The notes under the pieces: model-generated
The model's database searches: none
What the model was told of the DNA's origin: nothing
What the model saw: only the letters and a program-made list of their open reading frames with translations
Program-made: the position numbers and the translations under genes
NCBI RefSeq assembly: GCF_001294645.1
Contig: NZ_CP011868.1
Span: 3,162,001 to 3,226,000, forward strand
DNA from: Pseudonocardia sp. HH130629-09
GTDB taxonomy: Bacteria > Actinomycetota > Actinomycetes > Mycobacteriales > Pseudonocardiaceae
Length of the DNA: 64,000 nucleotides
Direction of reading: 5' to 3'
Shown here: positions 27,996 through 37,589 of the stretch, in pieces
Position numbering within the stretch: the first letter of the stretch is position 1
Layout of the letters: every line of letters starts with the position of its first letter

Positions 27996-28886
27996 TCAGG
28001 AACGCTGGATGAACTTCTCCGGGATCGGTGTCCCGTTGCGCCACAGGTTCCCCAGGGCCCGGTCGAAGGCACGGGGCCGCAGCCGGACGAGCCCGCCGCC
28101 CGGGTTGTGGGTGATCTCGCCGAAGTAGACGTGGCCCTCGACGTCGTAGAGGTCGATGCGGCAGAAGGTGAAGTCCTTGCCCAGTGCGCGGGCGATCTCC
28201 AGCATCCGCTCGTAGGAGGCGGGCTTCTCCGGCAGCGCGTCGGCCTGGGAGAACCGCCCGGAGATCCGGAACCGCACCCAGTCCGGGTGCAGCATCGTCG
28301 AGGTGTGGGCGGTGAACCGGTCCTGGTCGACGACGACCATCGCGGGCTCGCCGTGGAAGACGAAGAACTTGTAGTCGGCGGGCGGCGTGGTGCCGTCGCC
28401 GATCATCTCCTCGACGACGGCGCGCGGCGTGAGTCCCTCGTAGGGGCGCTCGCGCCAGCCGTGGGTGAAGAAGTCGGTGCGCAGCCAGCGGGCGACCGTC
28501 GAGCGGATCTTCGCGTGGTCGGCGGCGGCCGGGTGGCGCACCAGGATCGTCATGTCGCAGCCGTGGGTGCCCTTGACGACGTACGGGCGGGTGGGCGCCT
28601 CCAGGTCGAGGTCCTCGGCGCGATCGACCACCTGGAGGAGCGGGATGAGGTGCTCCGCCCCGATGCGCTCGGCGACGTGCTCGCGGACGGTGTACTTGTC
28701 CGCGGTGACGTGCACCAGTTCGGGCTGGTCGTCGAGGTTCTTCTTGGCGAGCAGCTGGGACCAGGTCCGCGGCCGCCGGAACGTCGTCAACTCTCCCTGG
28801 AACAGGACGTGGTGGGCCATCGCGAAGGCGCGGTGCGGCAGGAACCGGAGCCGTCGGGACAGCATCACCCGTGCGTCGAACGACAT
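27996..28886 (-). CDS. TupA-like ATP-grasp protein
   Basis: This 296-residue protein has the ATP-grasp layout. A KGTHGCDMTILV nucleotide-binding region is near residue 110, PADYKFFVFHGEP near 170, FCRIDLYDVEGHVYFGEITH near 250, and NPGGG as the final metal-binding loop. The segment LAKKNLDDQPELVHVTADKY is typical of the TupA-like family, named after teichuronopeptide synthesis in Bacillus. These enzymes are thought to ligate amino acids to envelope polymers or act with glycosyltransferases. It is divergent from the GT2 gene (248 bases) and converges on the flippase. Confidence 0.82.
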   Translation of the reverse strand: MSFDARVMLSRRLRFLPHRAFAMAHHVLFQGELTTFRRPRTWSQLLAKKNLDDQPELVHVTADKYTVREHVAERIGAEHLIPLLQVVDRAEDLDLEAPTRPYVVKGTHGCDMTILVRHPAAADHAKIRSTVARWLRTDFFTHGWRERPYEGLTPRAVVEEMIGDGTTPPADYKFFVFHGEPAMVVVDQDRFTAHTSTMLHPDWVRFRISGRFSQADALPEKPASYERMLEIARALGKDFTFCRIDLYDVEGHVYFGEITHNPGGGLVRLRPRAFDRALGNLWRNGTPIPEKFIQRS

Positions 28887-29134
28887 TCTCCGGACGATAG
28901 CGGCCCTCTCCCACCGCCCGGCGCACCGGCCCCGGACCGGGTGGCCCGACCGCCCGGGGCGATCCCCGATGCCGCACGGACGTCACCAACAGTGGGCACG
29001 CTCGTTGCTACTCGCGAGGAATGTCCGCAGCACGGCCTCGGTCGAGGGCGTGCCGAACGCACTGCGTCACCCCCTACGGTGATTGAGGGGCCGACGGCGC
29101 CGAAGACGGCGCACCCCCGGAAGGAGCTCCGACT

Positions 29135-30145
29135 GTGCCGATCGTGCGGAACCCCCACGTTCTCGTCACCGTGATCACGCCGGCCTACAACGTCGGCCCG
29201 TGGATCGGTGAGGCCATCGACTCGGTGCTCGCGCAGACCGAGTCCCGGTTCGAGTACCTCGTCGTGGACGACGGGTCGACCGACGACACCGCCGACATCG
29301 TGCGCTCGCGCGCCGAGCGCGACCCGCGGGTGCGGCTGATCCAGGTGGAGAACGGCGGCTCGGGCGCTGCGCGCAACCGCGCGCTGGCCGAGAGCGCCGC
29401 CCCGTTCGTCGCGTTCCTCGACGGCGACGACCGCTGGCACCCCGAGTTCCTGTCGCACATGCTCGAGACCCTGCACACCGCCCCGCCCGGGGTCGGGATG
29501 GCCTACTGCCACACCCGCGTGATGATGGAGTCCGGGCAGGTCGTGGCGCTGCGCTGGCAGCCGTCGGGCAAGGTCGACATCGACAAGCAGCTGGTGGAGA
29601 ACAACCCGCCGCACAACGGCAGCTCGCTCATGATCCGCCGGGCCTGCTTCGACCAGGTCGGCGGCTTCGACTGCTCGCTGCCCTCCGCGGTGGACTTCGA
29701 GATGTGGCTGCGGATCGCCGCCGGGTCGAACTACCCGCTGATGTGGGGCACCCGCCGCTGGCTGCTCGACATGCGGCTGATGCGCACCGGCTCGATCAGC
29801 TCCAACCGGCAGCGCCGGTTCGAGTGCCTGGACAAGGTCATCGCCGACTACGCACCGCGGATGAGGCGCCAGCACCCGGGGATGGCCTACGTCCGGCCGG
29901 CGGTGTTCGCCTACCGCGACGGGCTGGACGACTTCGGCGACCGGTGGGCGCTGCTGGCCCGCGAGGCCGGCACGAAGGAGCTCGCGAAGGACTCGTGGGG
30001 CCGGTCGCTGCTGGCGTGGAACAGTGCGGGCCGCGAGCGTCGCGCGCAGCTGCGCAACGTCCGCGACACCGCCCGCAACAGTGCCTACAAGGGCATGTCC
30101 GGGGCGCTGCGCACCGCGGTGAAGCTCAACTCGCTGCGGGGATGA
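29135..30145 (+). CDS. Family 2 glycosyltransferase
   Basis: This 336-residue inverting GT-A glycosyltransferase has VITPAYNVGPWIGEAIDSVL near residue 14, the nucleotide-binding VVDDGSTDDT near 43, and the DXD-like LDGDD near 95. A basic C-terminal region (residues 280-336) may hold it at the membrane. GTG 29135 has GGAAGGAG eight bases upstream. It probably adds a sugar to an envelope glycan together with the neighbouring flippase and TupA-like protein. A likely promoter (CTACGGTG near 29082) lies in the 248-base divergent gap. Confidence 0.88.
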   Translation: MPIVRNPHVLVTVITPAYNVGPWIGEAIDSVLAQTESRFEYLVVDDGSTDDTADIVRSRAERDPRVRLIQVENGGSGAARNRALAESAAPFVAFLDGDDRWHPEFLSHMLETLHTAPPGVGMAYCHTRVMMESGQVVALRWQPSGKVDIDKQLVENNPPHNGSSLMIRRACFDQVGGFDCSLPSAVDFEMWLRIAAGSNYPLMWGTRRWLLDMRLMRTGSISSNRQRRFECLDKVIADYAPRMRRQHPGMAYVRPAVFAYRDGLDDFGDRWALLAREAGTKELAKDSWGRSLLAWNSAGRERRAQLRNVRDTARNSAYKGMSGALRTAVKLNSLRG

Positions 30146-30223
30146 CCCCGGCACTGCGCCGGCGGGAACGCCACGGCTGACCCGCGACCCGCAGGCGCCC
30201 GCCCGTTCCCGCATGATGGGCCC

Positions 30224-31438
30224 GTGGTGGCAGTCGGAGCGGGCCGGACGGAACGGCGCGCCCGGCTGGCGGTGGCCCTGGTCTTCCTCACCAACGGCCT
30301 GGTCTACGCCAACCTGCTGCCCCGCTTCCCGCAGATCAAGGCCGACCTCGGCCTGTCCAACACCCAGCTCGGGCTCGCGGTGGCCGCGATGCCGTTCGCG
30401 GCGCTGCTGGCCGGACTCACCGCGGGCCCGCTCATCGCCCGGTTCACCTCGGCGAAGGTGGCGTCGTTCGGGATGGCGGTGATCGCCCTCGGCGTCGTAC
30501 TGGTCGGGTTCGCGCCGTCCTGGAGGCTGTTCGCCACGGCGATGCTGCTGGTCGGGGCGTCCGACGCCGTCGTGGACGTCGCGCAGAACGCGCACGGGCT
30601 GCGGGTGCAGCGCCGCTACGGCCGGTCGATCCTCAACGGGTTCCACGCGCTCTGGTCGGTCGGGGCGGTCGCGGGCGGACTGATGGGCTCGGCCGCAGCC
30701 GGGGCCGGGCTGGCGCTGCCGGTGCACCTGGGGCTGTCGTCGCTGCTCTCGGTGGTGATCGCGGTCGCGGTCCACCCGCTGCTGCTGCGCGGCGACGACC
30801 GCGACGACCGTCCGGCCCCCGGCGCGGCCGACGATGCGGCCGACGGTGCACCGCCGAGCAGGCCGTGGACCGGGCTCGGCACCCGCACCGTGGCGCTGCT
30901 CGCCGTGTTCGGGCTGGTCGCGATCTCCGGCACCCTGGTGGAGGACTCCGGCGCCACCTGGGCGGCGGTCTACCTGCAGGGGCTCGGGGCCGGTGCGGCC
31001 GTCGCCGGCCTCGGGTTCGTGGCGCTGCAGGGCTGCCAGTTCGTCGGCAGGCTGGTCGGTGACCGGGTGGTCGACCGGTTCGGCCAGCGCGCGGTGGCCC
31101 GCGCCGGTGGCGGGCTCGTGCTCGCCGGGATGGGCCTCGCGCTGGCGTTCCCGACGGCGCCCGGCACCGTCGCCGGGTTCGGTCTCGCCGGTTTCGGGGT
31201 GGCGACCCTCGTCCCGGCCGCGATGATCGCCGCCGACCACCTGCCGGGGCTGGCACCGGGCTCCGGGCTGACGATCGTCACCTGGCTGATGCGGGTCGGG
31301 TTCCTGGTCTCACCGCCGGTGGTCGGGCTGGTCGCCGACGCGACGTCGCTGCGGGTGGGGCTGCTCGTCGTCCCCCTCGCGGGGCTGGTGGTGGTGCTCC
31401 TCGCCGGGGTGCTGGCCGGGCGGCGCCGGCCCGGCTGA
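30224..31438 (+). CDS. MFS transporter (sugar/drug type, FucP/YbjJ-like)
   Basis: This 404-residue protein has about 12 helices. Its opening LVFLTNGLVYANLLPRFPQI and the AQNAHGLRVQRRYGRSILNGFHALWSVGAVAGG stretch between helices 4 and 5 match the YbjJ-like branch of MFS proteins. A hydrophilic loop rich in Asp and Arg separates the two halves near residue 190. The substrate is not known. GTG 30224 is the start; a second GTG follows directly. It stands alone between the GT2 gene and the MHS transporter. Confidence 0.85.
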   Translation: MVAVGAGRTERRARLAVALVFLTNGLVYANLLPRFPQIKADLGLSNTQLGLAVAAMPFAALLAGLTAGPLIARFTSAKVASFGMAVIALGVVLVGFAPSWRLFATAMLLVGASDAVVDVAQNAHGLRVQRRYGRSILNGFHALWSVGAVAGGLMGSAAAGAGLALPVHLGLSSLLSVVIAVAVHPLLLRGDDRDDRPAPGAADDAADGAPPSRPWTGLGTRTVALLAVFGLVAISGTLVEDSGATWAAVYLQGLGAGAAVAGLGFVALQGCQFVGRLVGDRVVDRFGQRAVARAGGGLVLAGMGLALAFPTAPGTVAGFGLAGFGVATLVPAAMIAADHLPGLAPGSGLTIVTWLMRVGFLVSPPVVGLVADATSLRVGLLVVPLAGLVVVLLAGVLAGRRRPG

Positions 31439-31511
31439 GCACCGGTCGACATGATCACGACCGGATCCGACAGGATCATCCGTACGTCTCGACACGAATC
31501 GGTCGGGGCCC

Positions 31512-31517
31512 TAGCGT
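31512..31517 (+). promoter_or_regulatory. -10 element TAGCGT for a leaderless MHS transporter mRNA
   Basis: TAGCGT ends eight bases before ATG 31526, and no ribosome site is present between them. Confidence 0.45.
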
Positions 31518-31525
31518 CATGACGC

Positions 31526-32854
31526 ATGTCACCCATCGTCCCGCCGGCGCCGCCGGGACCCACGCTCCGGTCGTCCCGCAAGGTCGCCACCGCCAGTCTC
31601 GTCGGCACCACCATCGAGTGGTACGACTTCTTCATCTTCGGCACGGCCGCGGCACTGGTCTTCAACCAGGTGTTCTTCCCGTCGGTCGACCCCGTCACCG
31701 GAACCCTGTCCGCGTTCGGCGCGTTCGCCGTCGGGTTCATCGCCCGCCCGCTGGGCGGCGCGGTGTTCGCGCACTTCGGCGACAAGGTCGGCCGCAAGCC
31801 GATGCTCGTGTACTCGCTGCTCCTGATGGGCGCGGCGACCGTCGGGATGGGCCTGCTGCCCGGCTACGACACCCTCGGCATCTGGGCACCGGTCCTGCTG
31901 GTGGTCCTGCGGTTCCTGCAGGGCTTCGGTGTCGGCGGCGAGTGGGGCGGGGCGGCGCTGATGGCCGTCGAGCACGCCCCGGCGCACCGTCGCGGGTTCT
32001 ACGGCAGCTGGCCGCAGGTCGGCGTCCCGCTCGGCCTGGTCCTGGGGACGGCGACGTTCGCGGCGCTGTCGGCGACGCTGACCGACGAGCAGTTCCTGGC
32101 CTGGGGCTGGCGGGTGCCGTTCCTCGCCAGCGTCGCGCTGATCGCGGTCGGGATGTGGATCCGGCTCGGCGTCCACGAGTCACCGGTGTTCCAGCAGGCG
32201 ATGGACGAGAAGGCCGCGAAACGGATGCCGGTGCTGGAGGCGCTGCGCACCTACCCGAAGGAGATCGGGCTCGCGGCCGGTTCGTTCCTCGCGACGAACT
32301 CGACGTTCTACGTCTCCTCGGTCTGGCTGGTCACCTACGCCACCCAGCAGCTGTCCTACGACCGCACCACGATCCTCGCCGCGAACTCGGTGCTGTCGCT
32401 GTCGGACATCCCGCTGATCCTGGCGTTCGGCCTGCTGTCGGACCGGATCGGTCGGCGCCCGATGTTCGTCGGCGGGATGGCGTTGCTGGCCGTGTTCGCG
32501 GTGCCGTACTTCTGGCTCGTGTCCACCGGCAGCATCTGGCTGTTCCTGCTGGGTGGGCTGATCGTCCAGGTGGCGCGCTCGGCGGTGTACGGGCCACAGT
32601 CGGCGTTCTTCGCCGAGCAGTTCTCCACCAGCATGCGGTACTCGGGGGCGTCGCTGGCCTACCAGATCGCGTCGATCCTGGGCGGCCTCGCACCGCTGCT
32701 GTGCACCGCGCTCGTCGCGCTGACCGGGTCGCTCTACGCCGTCGCCGGCTACGTCGTCGGGATCGCGCTGGTGTCGCTGGTCTGTTCCTGGCTGATGACC
32801 GAGACGCTCCGGTCGGGGCTGCGCGACGACGCCGTCGCCGTCGCCCGGACCTGA
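31526..32854 (+). CDS. MHS-family MFS transporter (metabolite/proton symporter)
   Basis: This 442-residue, 12-helix protein has the family signatures TTIEWYDFFIFGTAAAL in helix 1, FGDKVGRKPML between helices 2 and 3, and RFLQGFGVGGEWGGAAL in helix 4. Members of this group import small acids or osmolytes (proline, betaine, shikimate, alpha-ketoglutarate). Which one applies here cannot be told. The gene stops 11 bases before the end of the convergent broken DHA2 gene. Confidence 0.93.
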   Translation: MSPIVPPAPPGPTLRSSRKVATASLVGTTIEWYDFFIFGTAAALVFNQVFFPSVDPVTGTLSAFGAFAVGFIARPLGGAVFAHFGDKVGRKPMLVYSLLLMGAATVGMGLLPGYDTLGIWAPVLLVVLRFLQGFGVGGEWGGAALMAVEHAPAHRRGFYGSWPQVGVPLGLVLGTATFAALSATLTDEQFLAWGWRVPFLASVALIAVGMWIRLGVHESPVFQQAMDEKAAKRMPVLEALRTYPKEIGLAAGSFLATNSTFYVSSVWLVTYATQQLSYDRTTILAANSVLSLSDIPLILAFGLLSDRIGRRPMFVGGMALLAVFAVPYFWLVSTGSIWLFLLGGLIVQVARSAVYGPQSAFFAEQFSTSMRYSGASLAYQIASILGGLAPLLCTALVALTGSLYAVAGYVVGIALVSLVCSWLMTETLRSGLRDDAVAVART

Positions 32855-33226
32855 CCCCTGACCCCCTACTGTCGGCCGGTCGCGGTCGCCGGCGTGTCCC
32901 TGCCCCGGGCGCGCCGGGCCGCGACCAGGTCGGCGACACCGAGCACCAGGGCCAGCGCCACCAGCCCCACGGTGATGAGCAGGCCGTGCGAGATGGCGTC
33001 CGCCCAGTCCCCGCCGGACGCGGTGAGCCTGCCGAAGAACACCGCGCCGACCGCGGACAAACCGATCGCCGTCCCGATCCGCTGCCCGGTCTGCAGCACC
33101 CCGCCCGCGGTGCCGCCGGAGGTGTGCGGGATCTCCGACAGCGCGAGGGTCTGGTTCGGGGCGATCACCAGCCCTCCGCCCGCCCCGGCGAGCAGCAGCG
33201 GCCCGGCGATCGCGAGCCCGGTCCAC

Positions 33227-33234
33227 GGGCTGTG
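33227..33234. repeat. Target-site duplication, left copy (GGGCTGTG)
   Basis: The same eight bases occur at 34663-34670 on the other side of the element. Eight or nine bases is the usual IS256-family duplication. Confidence 0.88.
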
Positions 33235-34662
33235 GGTCAAGTCCGCTGGCGTGGTGTGTGACGACGACCGCGTGATCTTCTTGTTCGGTCAGGCGCTGAG
33301 CGCCGGGATGGTGGTGGTCGAGGTCGCCTCCTCAGCGCTGGTGGCGGTGTCGGGGATCGTGGTGACGCGGGAGCGGGCGAGGACGTCGAGGCCGAGGTAG
33401 CGGCGTCCTTCGGCCCATTCGTCGTGTTGCTCGGCCAGGACCGCGCCGACGAGGCGGATCAGGGAGTCGCGGTCGGGGAAGATCCCGACGACGTCGGTGC
33501 GGCGCCGGATCTCACGGTTCAGGCGCTCGGAGGGGTTGTTCGACCAGATCTGGCGCCACAGTTCTTTCGGGAAGCCGGTGAAGGCCAGGACGTCGGCTCG
33601 GGCGGCGTCGAGGTGCTCGGCGACCTTCGGGAGCTTGTCGGCCAAGGCGTCGAGGACCCGGTCGAACTGGGCGTGCACCGATGCGGCGTCGGGCTGGTCA
33701 TAGACCGAGTGCAGCAACGCCCGCACCCACGGCCAGGACTGCTTCGGGGTCGCAGCCATCAGGTTCGCCGCGTAGTGCGTCCTGCACCTCTGCCAGGCGG
33801 CGCCGGGCAGGGTCGCCCCGATCGCGGACACCAAGCCGGCGTGGGCGTCGCTGGTGACCAGCGCGACGCCGGTCAGACCGCGGGCGGTGAGGTCGCGGAA
33901 GAACCCCAGCCAGCCGGCGCCGTCCTCGGCGGAGCTGACCTGCAGGCCGAGGATCTCCCGGTGTCCGTCGCCGTTGACCCCGGTGGCGAGCAGGGCGTGG
34001 ACTGCCACGACCCGGCCGCCCTCGCGGACTTTGAGCACGAGCGCGTCGGCGGCGACGAAGGTGTAGGGGCCCTGGTCGAGCGGACGCGTCCGGAACTGCT
34101 CGACTTGGCCGTCGAGGTCCCGGGCCATCTCTGAGACCTGCGACTTCGACAACCTCGTGATGCCCAGGGAGTCGACGAGTTTCTCCATCCGCCGCGTCGA
34201 GACCCCGAGCAGGTAGCAGGTCGCGACCACCGTGGTCAGGGCCCGCTCCGCCCGGCGACGACGCTCCAGCAACCAGTCGGGGAAGTAGGAGCCGTTGCGC
34301 AGCTTGGGGATCGCCACGTCGATCGTGCCAGCGCGGGTGTCGAAGTCGCGGTGGCGGTAGCCGTTGCGGGTGTTCGTGCGAGCCTCGGAACGCTCGCCCC
34401 AGGCCGCGCCGCACACCGAGTCGGCGTCGGCGGACATCAGGGTGTTGATGAACGTGGTCAACATGTGGCACAGCAGATCCGGGCTCGCCTGGGACAGCTG
34501 CTCGTGCAGGAACTCGGTGGGGTCGATACTGGAGGGTGCGGTCATCGCGTGATCCATCTTCTGTGGGCTGTGAGAGGCGTTCAGAAGATCACGCGGTGGC
34601 CGCCCTACAGCTCGACCAGCTCGTCACCGGGCCGGTCGCACACCACCTTGGTGGACGCCACT
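33235..34662 (-). mobile_element. IS256-family insertion sequence, 1428 bp, intact
   Basis: The ends are set by the 8-bp duplication. The outermost 28 bases of each end match at 18 positions, including GTCC at positions 7-10 and GTGGTGTG at 17-24, an imperfect terminal repeat. Further inside, CCGCGTGATCTTCT (33265-33278) recurs inverted at 34583-34596, 30 and 66 bases from the ends. One transposase gene with all catalytic residues fills the element. The perfect duplication and restorable host frame suggest a recent insertion. Confidence 0.92.
33289..34557 (-). CDS. IS256-family (mutator-type) DDE transposase
   Basis: This 422-residue transposase includes NTRNGYRHRDFDTRAGTIDV near residue 63, VAADALVLKVREGG with the first catalytic Asp, and ALVTSDAHAGLVSAI with the second. 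WQRCRTHYAANLM near 260 is the C/H region typical of the family, and NNPSERLNREIRRRTDVVGI provides the catalytic Glu. The reading frame is complete, so the element may still move. It runs in the same direction as the interrupted host gene. Confidence 0.96.
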   Translation of the reverse strand: MDHAMTAPSSIDPTEFLHEQLSQASPDLLCHMLTTFINTLMSADADSVCGAAWGERSEARTNTRNGYRHRDFDTRAGTIDVAIPKLRNGSYFPDWLLERRRRAERALTTVVATCYLLGVSTRRMEKLVDSLGITRLSKSQVSEMARDLDGQVEQFRTRPLDQGPYTFVAADALVLKVREGGRVVAVHALLATGVNGDGHREILGLQVSSAEDGAGWLGFFRDLTARGLTGVALVTSDAHAGLVSAIGATLPGAAWQRCRTHYAANLMAATPKQSWPWVRALLHSVYDQPDAASVHAQFDRVLDALADKLPKVAEHLDAARADVLAFTGFPKELWRQIWSNNPSERLNREIRRRTDVVGIFPDRDSLIRLVGAVLAEQHDEWAEGRRYLGLDVLARSRVTTIPDTATSAEEATSTTTIPALSA

Positions 34663-34670
34663 GGGCTGTG
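34663..34670. repeat. Target-site duplication, right copy (GGGCTGTG)
   Basis: It is identical to 33227-33234 and marks the right end of the IS256-type element. Confidence 0.88.
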
Positions 34671-35894
34671 TGCGGTCACGGCGAGGACGAGGTCGGTGAC
34701 ACCGAGCCCGACCATCACCGTCGCCAGCCCGACGACGATCGTCGGCTGCCCGAAGCGCGCCACCAGGCGTCCGCTCAGGGCGGAGGTGACGGCCGAGCCC
34801 AGCGCGAACGCCGTCAGTGTGAGACCGGTCTGCAACGGGGTGTATCCCAGCCCGTTCTGCAGGTAGAGGGTGAGCACGAAGAAGATCGAGGTGAACCCGG
34901 CGAAGTAGACGGCGCCGAGCGAGGCGCCGACGGCGTAGCTGCGGGTCCGCAGCAGCGCGAAGTCGACCAGCGGGTGGCCGTGGACGCGCTTGGCCCGCCG
35001 CTCCCACGCCACGAATGCCACCAGCGCCACGACCGAGACCGCGACCAGCCACCAGGGCGCCGACGCCGGGTCCCGCTCGGCGAGCACCAGCGGCAGCATC
35101 AGCGCGACGACGGCGACACCGAGCAGCGCCGAACCGCCCAGGTCCAGCGGGCGCCGCTCCCCCGCCGGCGCGGTGTCGGCCGGCAACAGCCGGAACGCGG
35201 CGACCAGCGCCGCGACGCCGATCGGGATGTTGACGAAGAAGACCCAGCGCCAGCCGTCGGCGTCGCCGGCCCAGGCCAGCAACAGCCCGCCGAGCAGTGG
35301 GCCGACCGCGGTGGAGATCCCGACGACGGCGCCGAACATGCCGAACGCGGTGCCCCGCTCCGGACCGCGGAACAGGTCTTGGATGAACCCGACGACCTGC
35401 GGGGACAGCAGCCCGGCCGCGACGCCCTGCACCAGCCGGACCGCGACGAGCACCTCCGGGTTCGGCGCGAACCCGGCGACGGCGCTGGTGAGGGTGAACA
35501 GCGCCAGCCCGGTGACGAACATGCGACGGCGGCCACGGTCGTCGCCCAGCCGTCCGGACGCGACCAGGACCAGGCCGAACGTGAGCGCGTAGCCGGACAC
35601 GATCCAGGACAGCTGCGCGGCCGAGGCCCGCAGCGCGGTCTGCATGGCGGGCAGCGCGACGTTGACGATGCTGACGTCGAGCAGGCTCATGAACCCGGCG
35701 ACCAGGCAGACCGACAGTGCCCGCCAGCGTCGGGGGTCGGGGGTGTACACCTCGGGGGCGGTGCGGTCGTCGCTCACAGTCCCTCATTCCCCGCCCTGGC
35801 GCTGCGGGGCGCAACTCGAACCCGGGTCCTGCGGGCACGCGTCACATCGTGTGGACTCACCGACCATGTGGACCGTACAGATCGGGAACCGGTC

Positions 35895-37451
35895 GTGAGG
35901 GGCGCCGAGGCGCTGGTCGGGTCGCTCACCGCGGCCGGTGTCGACGTGTGCTTCATGAACCCGGGCACCTCGGAGATGCACTTCGTGCAGGCGCTCGACG
36001 CGGTGCCGGAGATGCGTGGCGTGCTGGCTCTGTTCGAGGGCGTCGCGACCGGCGCCGCCGACGCCTACGCACGCATCGCCGGGAAGCCCGCGGCGGTGCT
36101 GCTGCACCTGGGGCCGGGGCTGGGCAACGGGTTGGCGAACCTGCACAACGCGCGCCGGGCCGGGATCCCGCTGCTGTGCGTCGTCGGCGGGCACGCGACC
36201 GACCACGTCCGGTTCGACGCGCCGCTGCAGTCCGACATCACCGCGGTCGCACGGACCGTGTCCGGGTGGGTGCACACCAGCGGCGACGTCCGCGACGTCG
36301 CCGCCGACGCCATGCGTGCCCTCGCCACGACCGGCGAGCGCGGCGGGCAGGTCGCGACGCTGGTGCTGCCCGCCGACGTGTCCTGGTCCGAGGGCGCGTC
36401 GCTCGCCCCGCCGCTGCCGGTCACCGGGCCGGTCCCGCCGGACCCCTCACGGGTCGCCGCGGCCGCCGACGCCGTCCGCGCGCCCGGCGCGACGCTGCTG
36501 CTGGGCGGGCCCGCACTCAGCGCGGCGGGCGTCGACGCCGCCGGGCGGATCGCCGCGGCGACCGGGACACGGCTGCTGGTGGAGACCTTCCCCCGGCGCT
36601 GGGAGACCGGCGCCGGCCGGACCCGCGTCGACAAGCTGGCCTACTTCGCCGAGCAGGCGGTCGCGCAGCTGGACGGTACGTCGTCGCTGGTGCTGGCCGG
36701 GGCGCGGTCGCCGGTGTCGTTCTTCGGCTACCCGGGCGTGCCCGGGGACCTGGTGCCCGAGGGTGCCGCCGTGGTGGGGCTGGCCGACGCGACGACCGAC
36801 GCGACGGCCGCGCTGGAGGCCCTCGCCGACGTCGTCGCCGGGGACGCGGCCGCCGTGCTCGCCCCGCACGAGGCGCCGGAGCCCGCGCCGGGTCCGCTCG
36901 ACGTGCGGGGGCTGTGTGCCGCCGTCGCCGCGACGCTGCCGCAGGACGCGATCGTGGTCGACGAGGCGCTGACGGCGACGGCGTCGCTGGCGATGTCGTT
37001 GCAGACCGCGCCGCGGCACACCCAGCTCGCGCTGACCGGCGGCGCGATCGGGATGGGGCTGCCCGCCGCGGTGGGCGCCGCCGTCGCCGCCCCGGACCGT
37101 CCGGTGGTGGCCGTGCAGGCCGACGGCAGCGCGCTCTACACGCTGCAGGCACTGTGGACGATGGCCCGCGAGCGGCTCGACGTCACCGTCGTCCTGATCA
37201 ACAACGCGGCCTACTCAATCCTGCGGGTCGAGCTCGCGCGCACCGGTGCCGGGGAGGCGGCCCACTCGGGGCGGGCGGGGCGGATGCTCGACCTCTCCGA
37301 CCCGACGCCGGACTTCACCGCGCTGGCGACCGGGCTCGGGGTGCCCGCCGAGCGGGTCACCACCACCGAGGGCCTGCTCGACGCGCTGCGGCGGGCGCAG
37401 GCAGAGCCGGGCCCGCACCTGGTCGAGGCGATCGTCCCGGCGCTGGGCTGA
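35895..37451 (+). CDS. Thiamine-diphosphate-dependent enzyme (acetolactate synthase large-subunit-like)
   Basis: This 518-residue protein has the three domains of the AHAS/benzoylformate decarboxylase group. The PYR domain starts with GVDVCFMNPGTSEMHFVQAL, and FEGVATGAADAYARIAG contains the glutamate that activates thiamine diphosphate, near residue 50. A central domain follows, and the PP domain carries QADGSALYTLQALWTMARE ... VLINNAAYSI as the magnesium/diphosphate motif. It lacks an adjacent regulatory subunit (ilvN) and is probably a catabolic decarboxylase or ligase rather than biosynthetic AHAS. GTG 35895 is preferred; the open frame upstream runs antisense to the DHA2 gene. Confidence 0.88.
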   Translation: MRGAEALVGSLTAAGVDVCFMNPGTSEMHFVQALDAVPEMRGVLALFEGVATGAADAYARIAGKPAAVLLHLGPGLGNGLANLHNARRAGIPLLCVVGGHATDHVRFDAPLQSDITAVARTVSGWVHTSGDVRDVAADAMRALATTGERGGQVATLVLPADVSWSEGASLAPPLPVTGPVPPDPSRVAAAADAVRAPGATLLLGGPALSAAGVDAAGRIAAATGTRLLVETFPRRWETGAGRTRVDKLAYFAEQAVAQLDGTSSLVLAGARSPVSFFGYPGVPGDLVPEGAAVVGLADATTDATAALEALADVVAGDAAAVLAPHEAPEPAPGPLDVRGLCAAVAATLPQDAIVVDEALTATASLAMSLQTAPRHTQLALTGGAIGMGLPAAVGAAVAAPDRPVVAVQADGSALYTLQALWTMARERLDVTVVLINNAAYSILRVELARTGAGEAAHSGRAGRMLDLSDPTPDFTALATGLGVPAERVTTTEGLLDALRRAQAEPGPHLVEAIVPALG

Positions 37452-37537
37452 GCGCTCCCGGCACCGACCGCACGGCCGCGCCGGCACCGCGACCCGGTCG
37501 GCGACCTGCGCCACCACGGCCAGGTCGCCGACCAGGC

Positions 37538-37578
37538 GCTCCCTGAATCGGCTTGACCAGCACCCGGGTTCAGGGAGC
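37538..37578. promoter_or_regulatory. 10-bp inverted repeat upstream of the broken MFS gene
   Basis: GCTCCCTGAA (37538-37547) and TTCAGGGAGC (37569-37578) flank 21 bases and end 11 bases before the MFS GTG. It could be the TPP-enzyme terminator or an operator; sequence alone does not decide. Confidence 0.45.
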
Positions 37579-37589
37579 AGGGTGGTGCC

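Larger units (their letters stand above)
32866..35777 (-). pseudogene. DHA2-family MFS drug transporter split by an IS256-type element
   Basis: The N-terminal 372 residues (34663-35777; MSDDRTAPEVYTPDPRRW ... LVLAVTAHSP) carry about 12 helices with the LDVSIVNVALPAMQ helix 1 and GRLGDDRGRRRMF loop of 14-helix exporters. The reading frame then enters the inserted element and stops. The missing C-terminal part (HSPWTGLAIAGPLLLAG to the end) lies at 32866-33234. Removing the element and one copy of the 8-bp duplication restores an open frame of 491 residues, a normal DHA2 length. The gene was therefore intact until the insertion, which removes the last helices. Confidence 0.95.
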
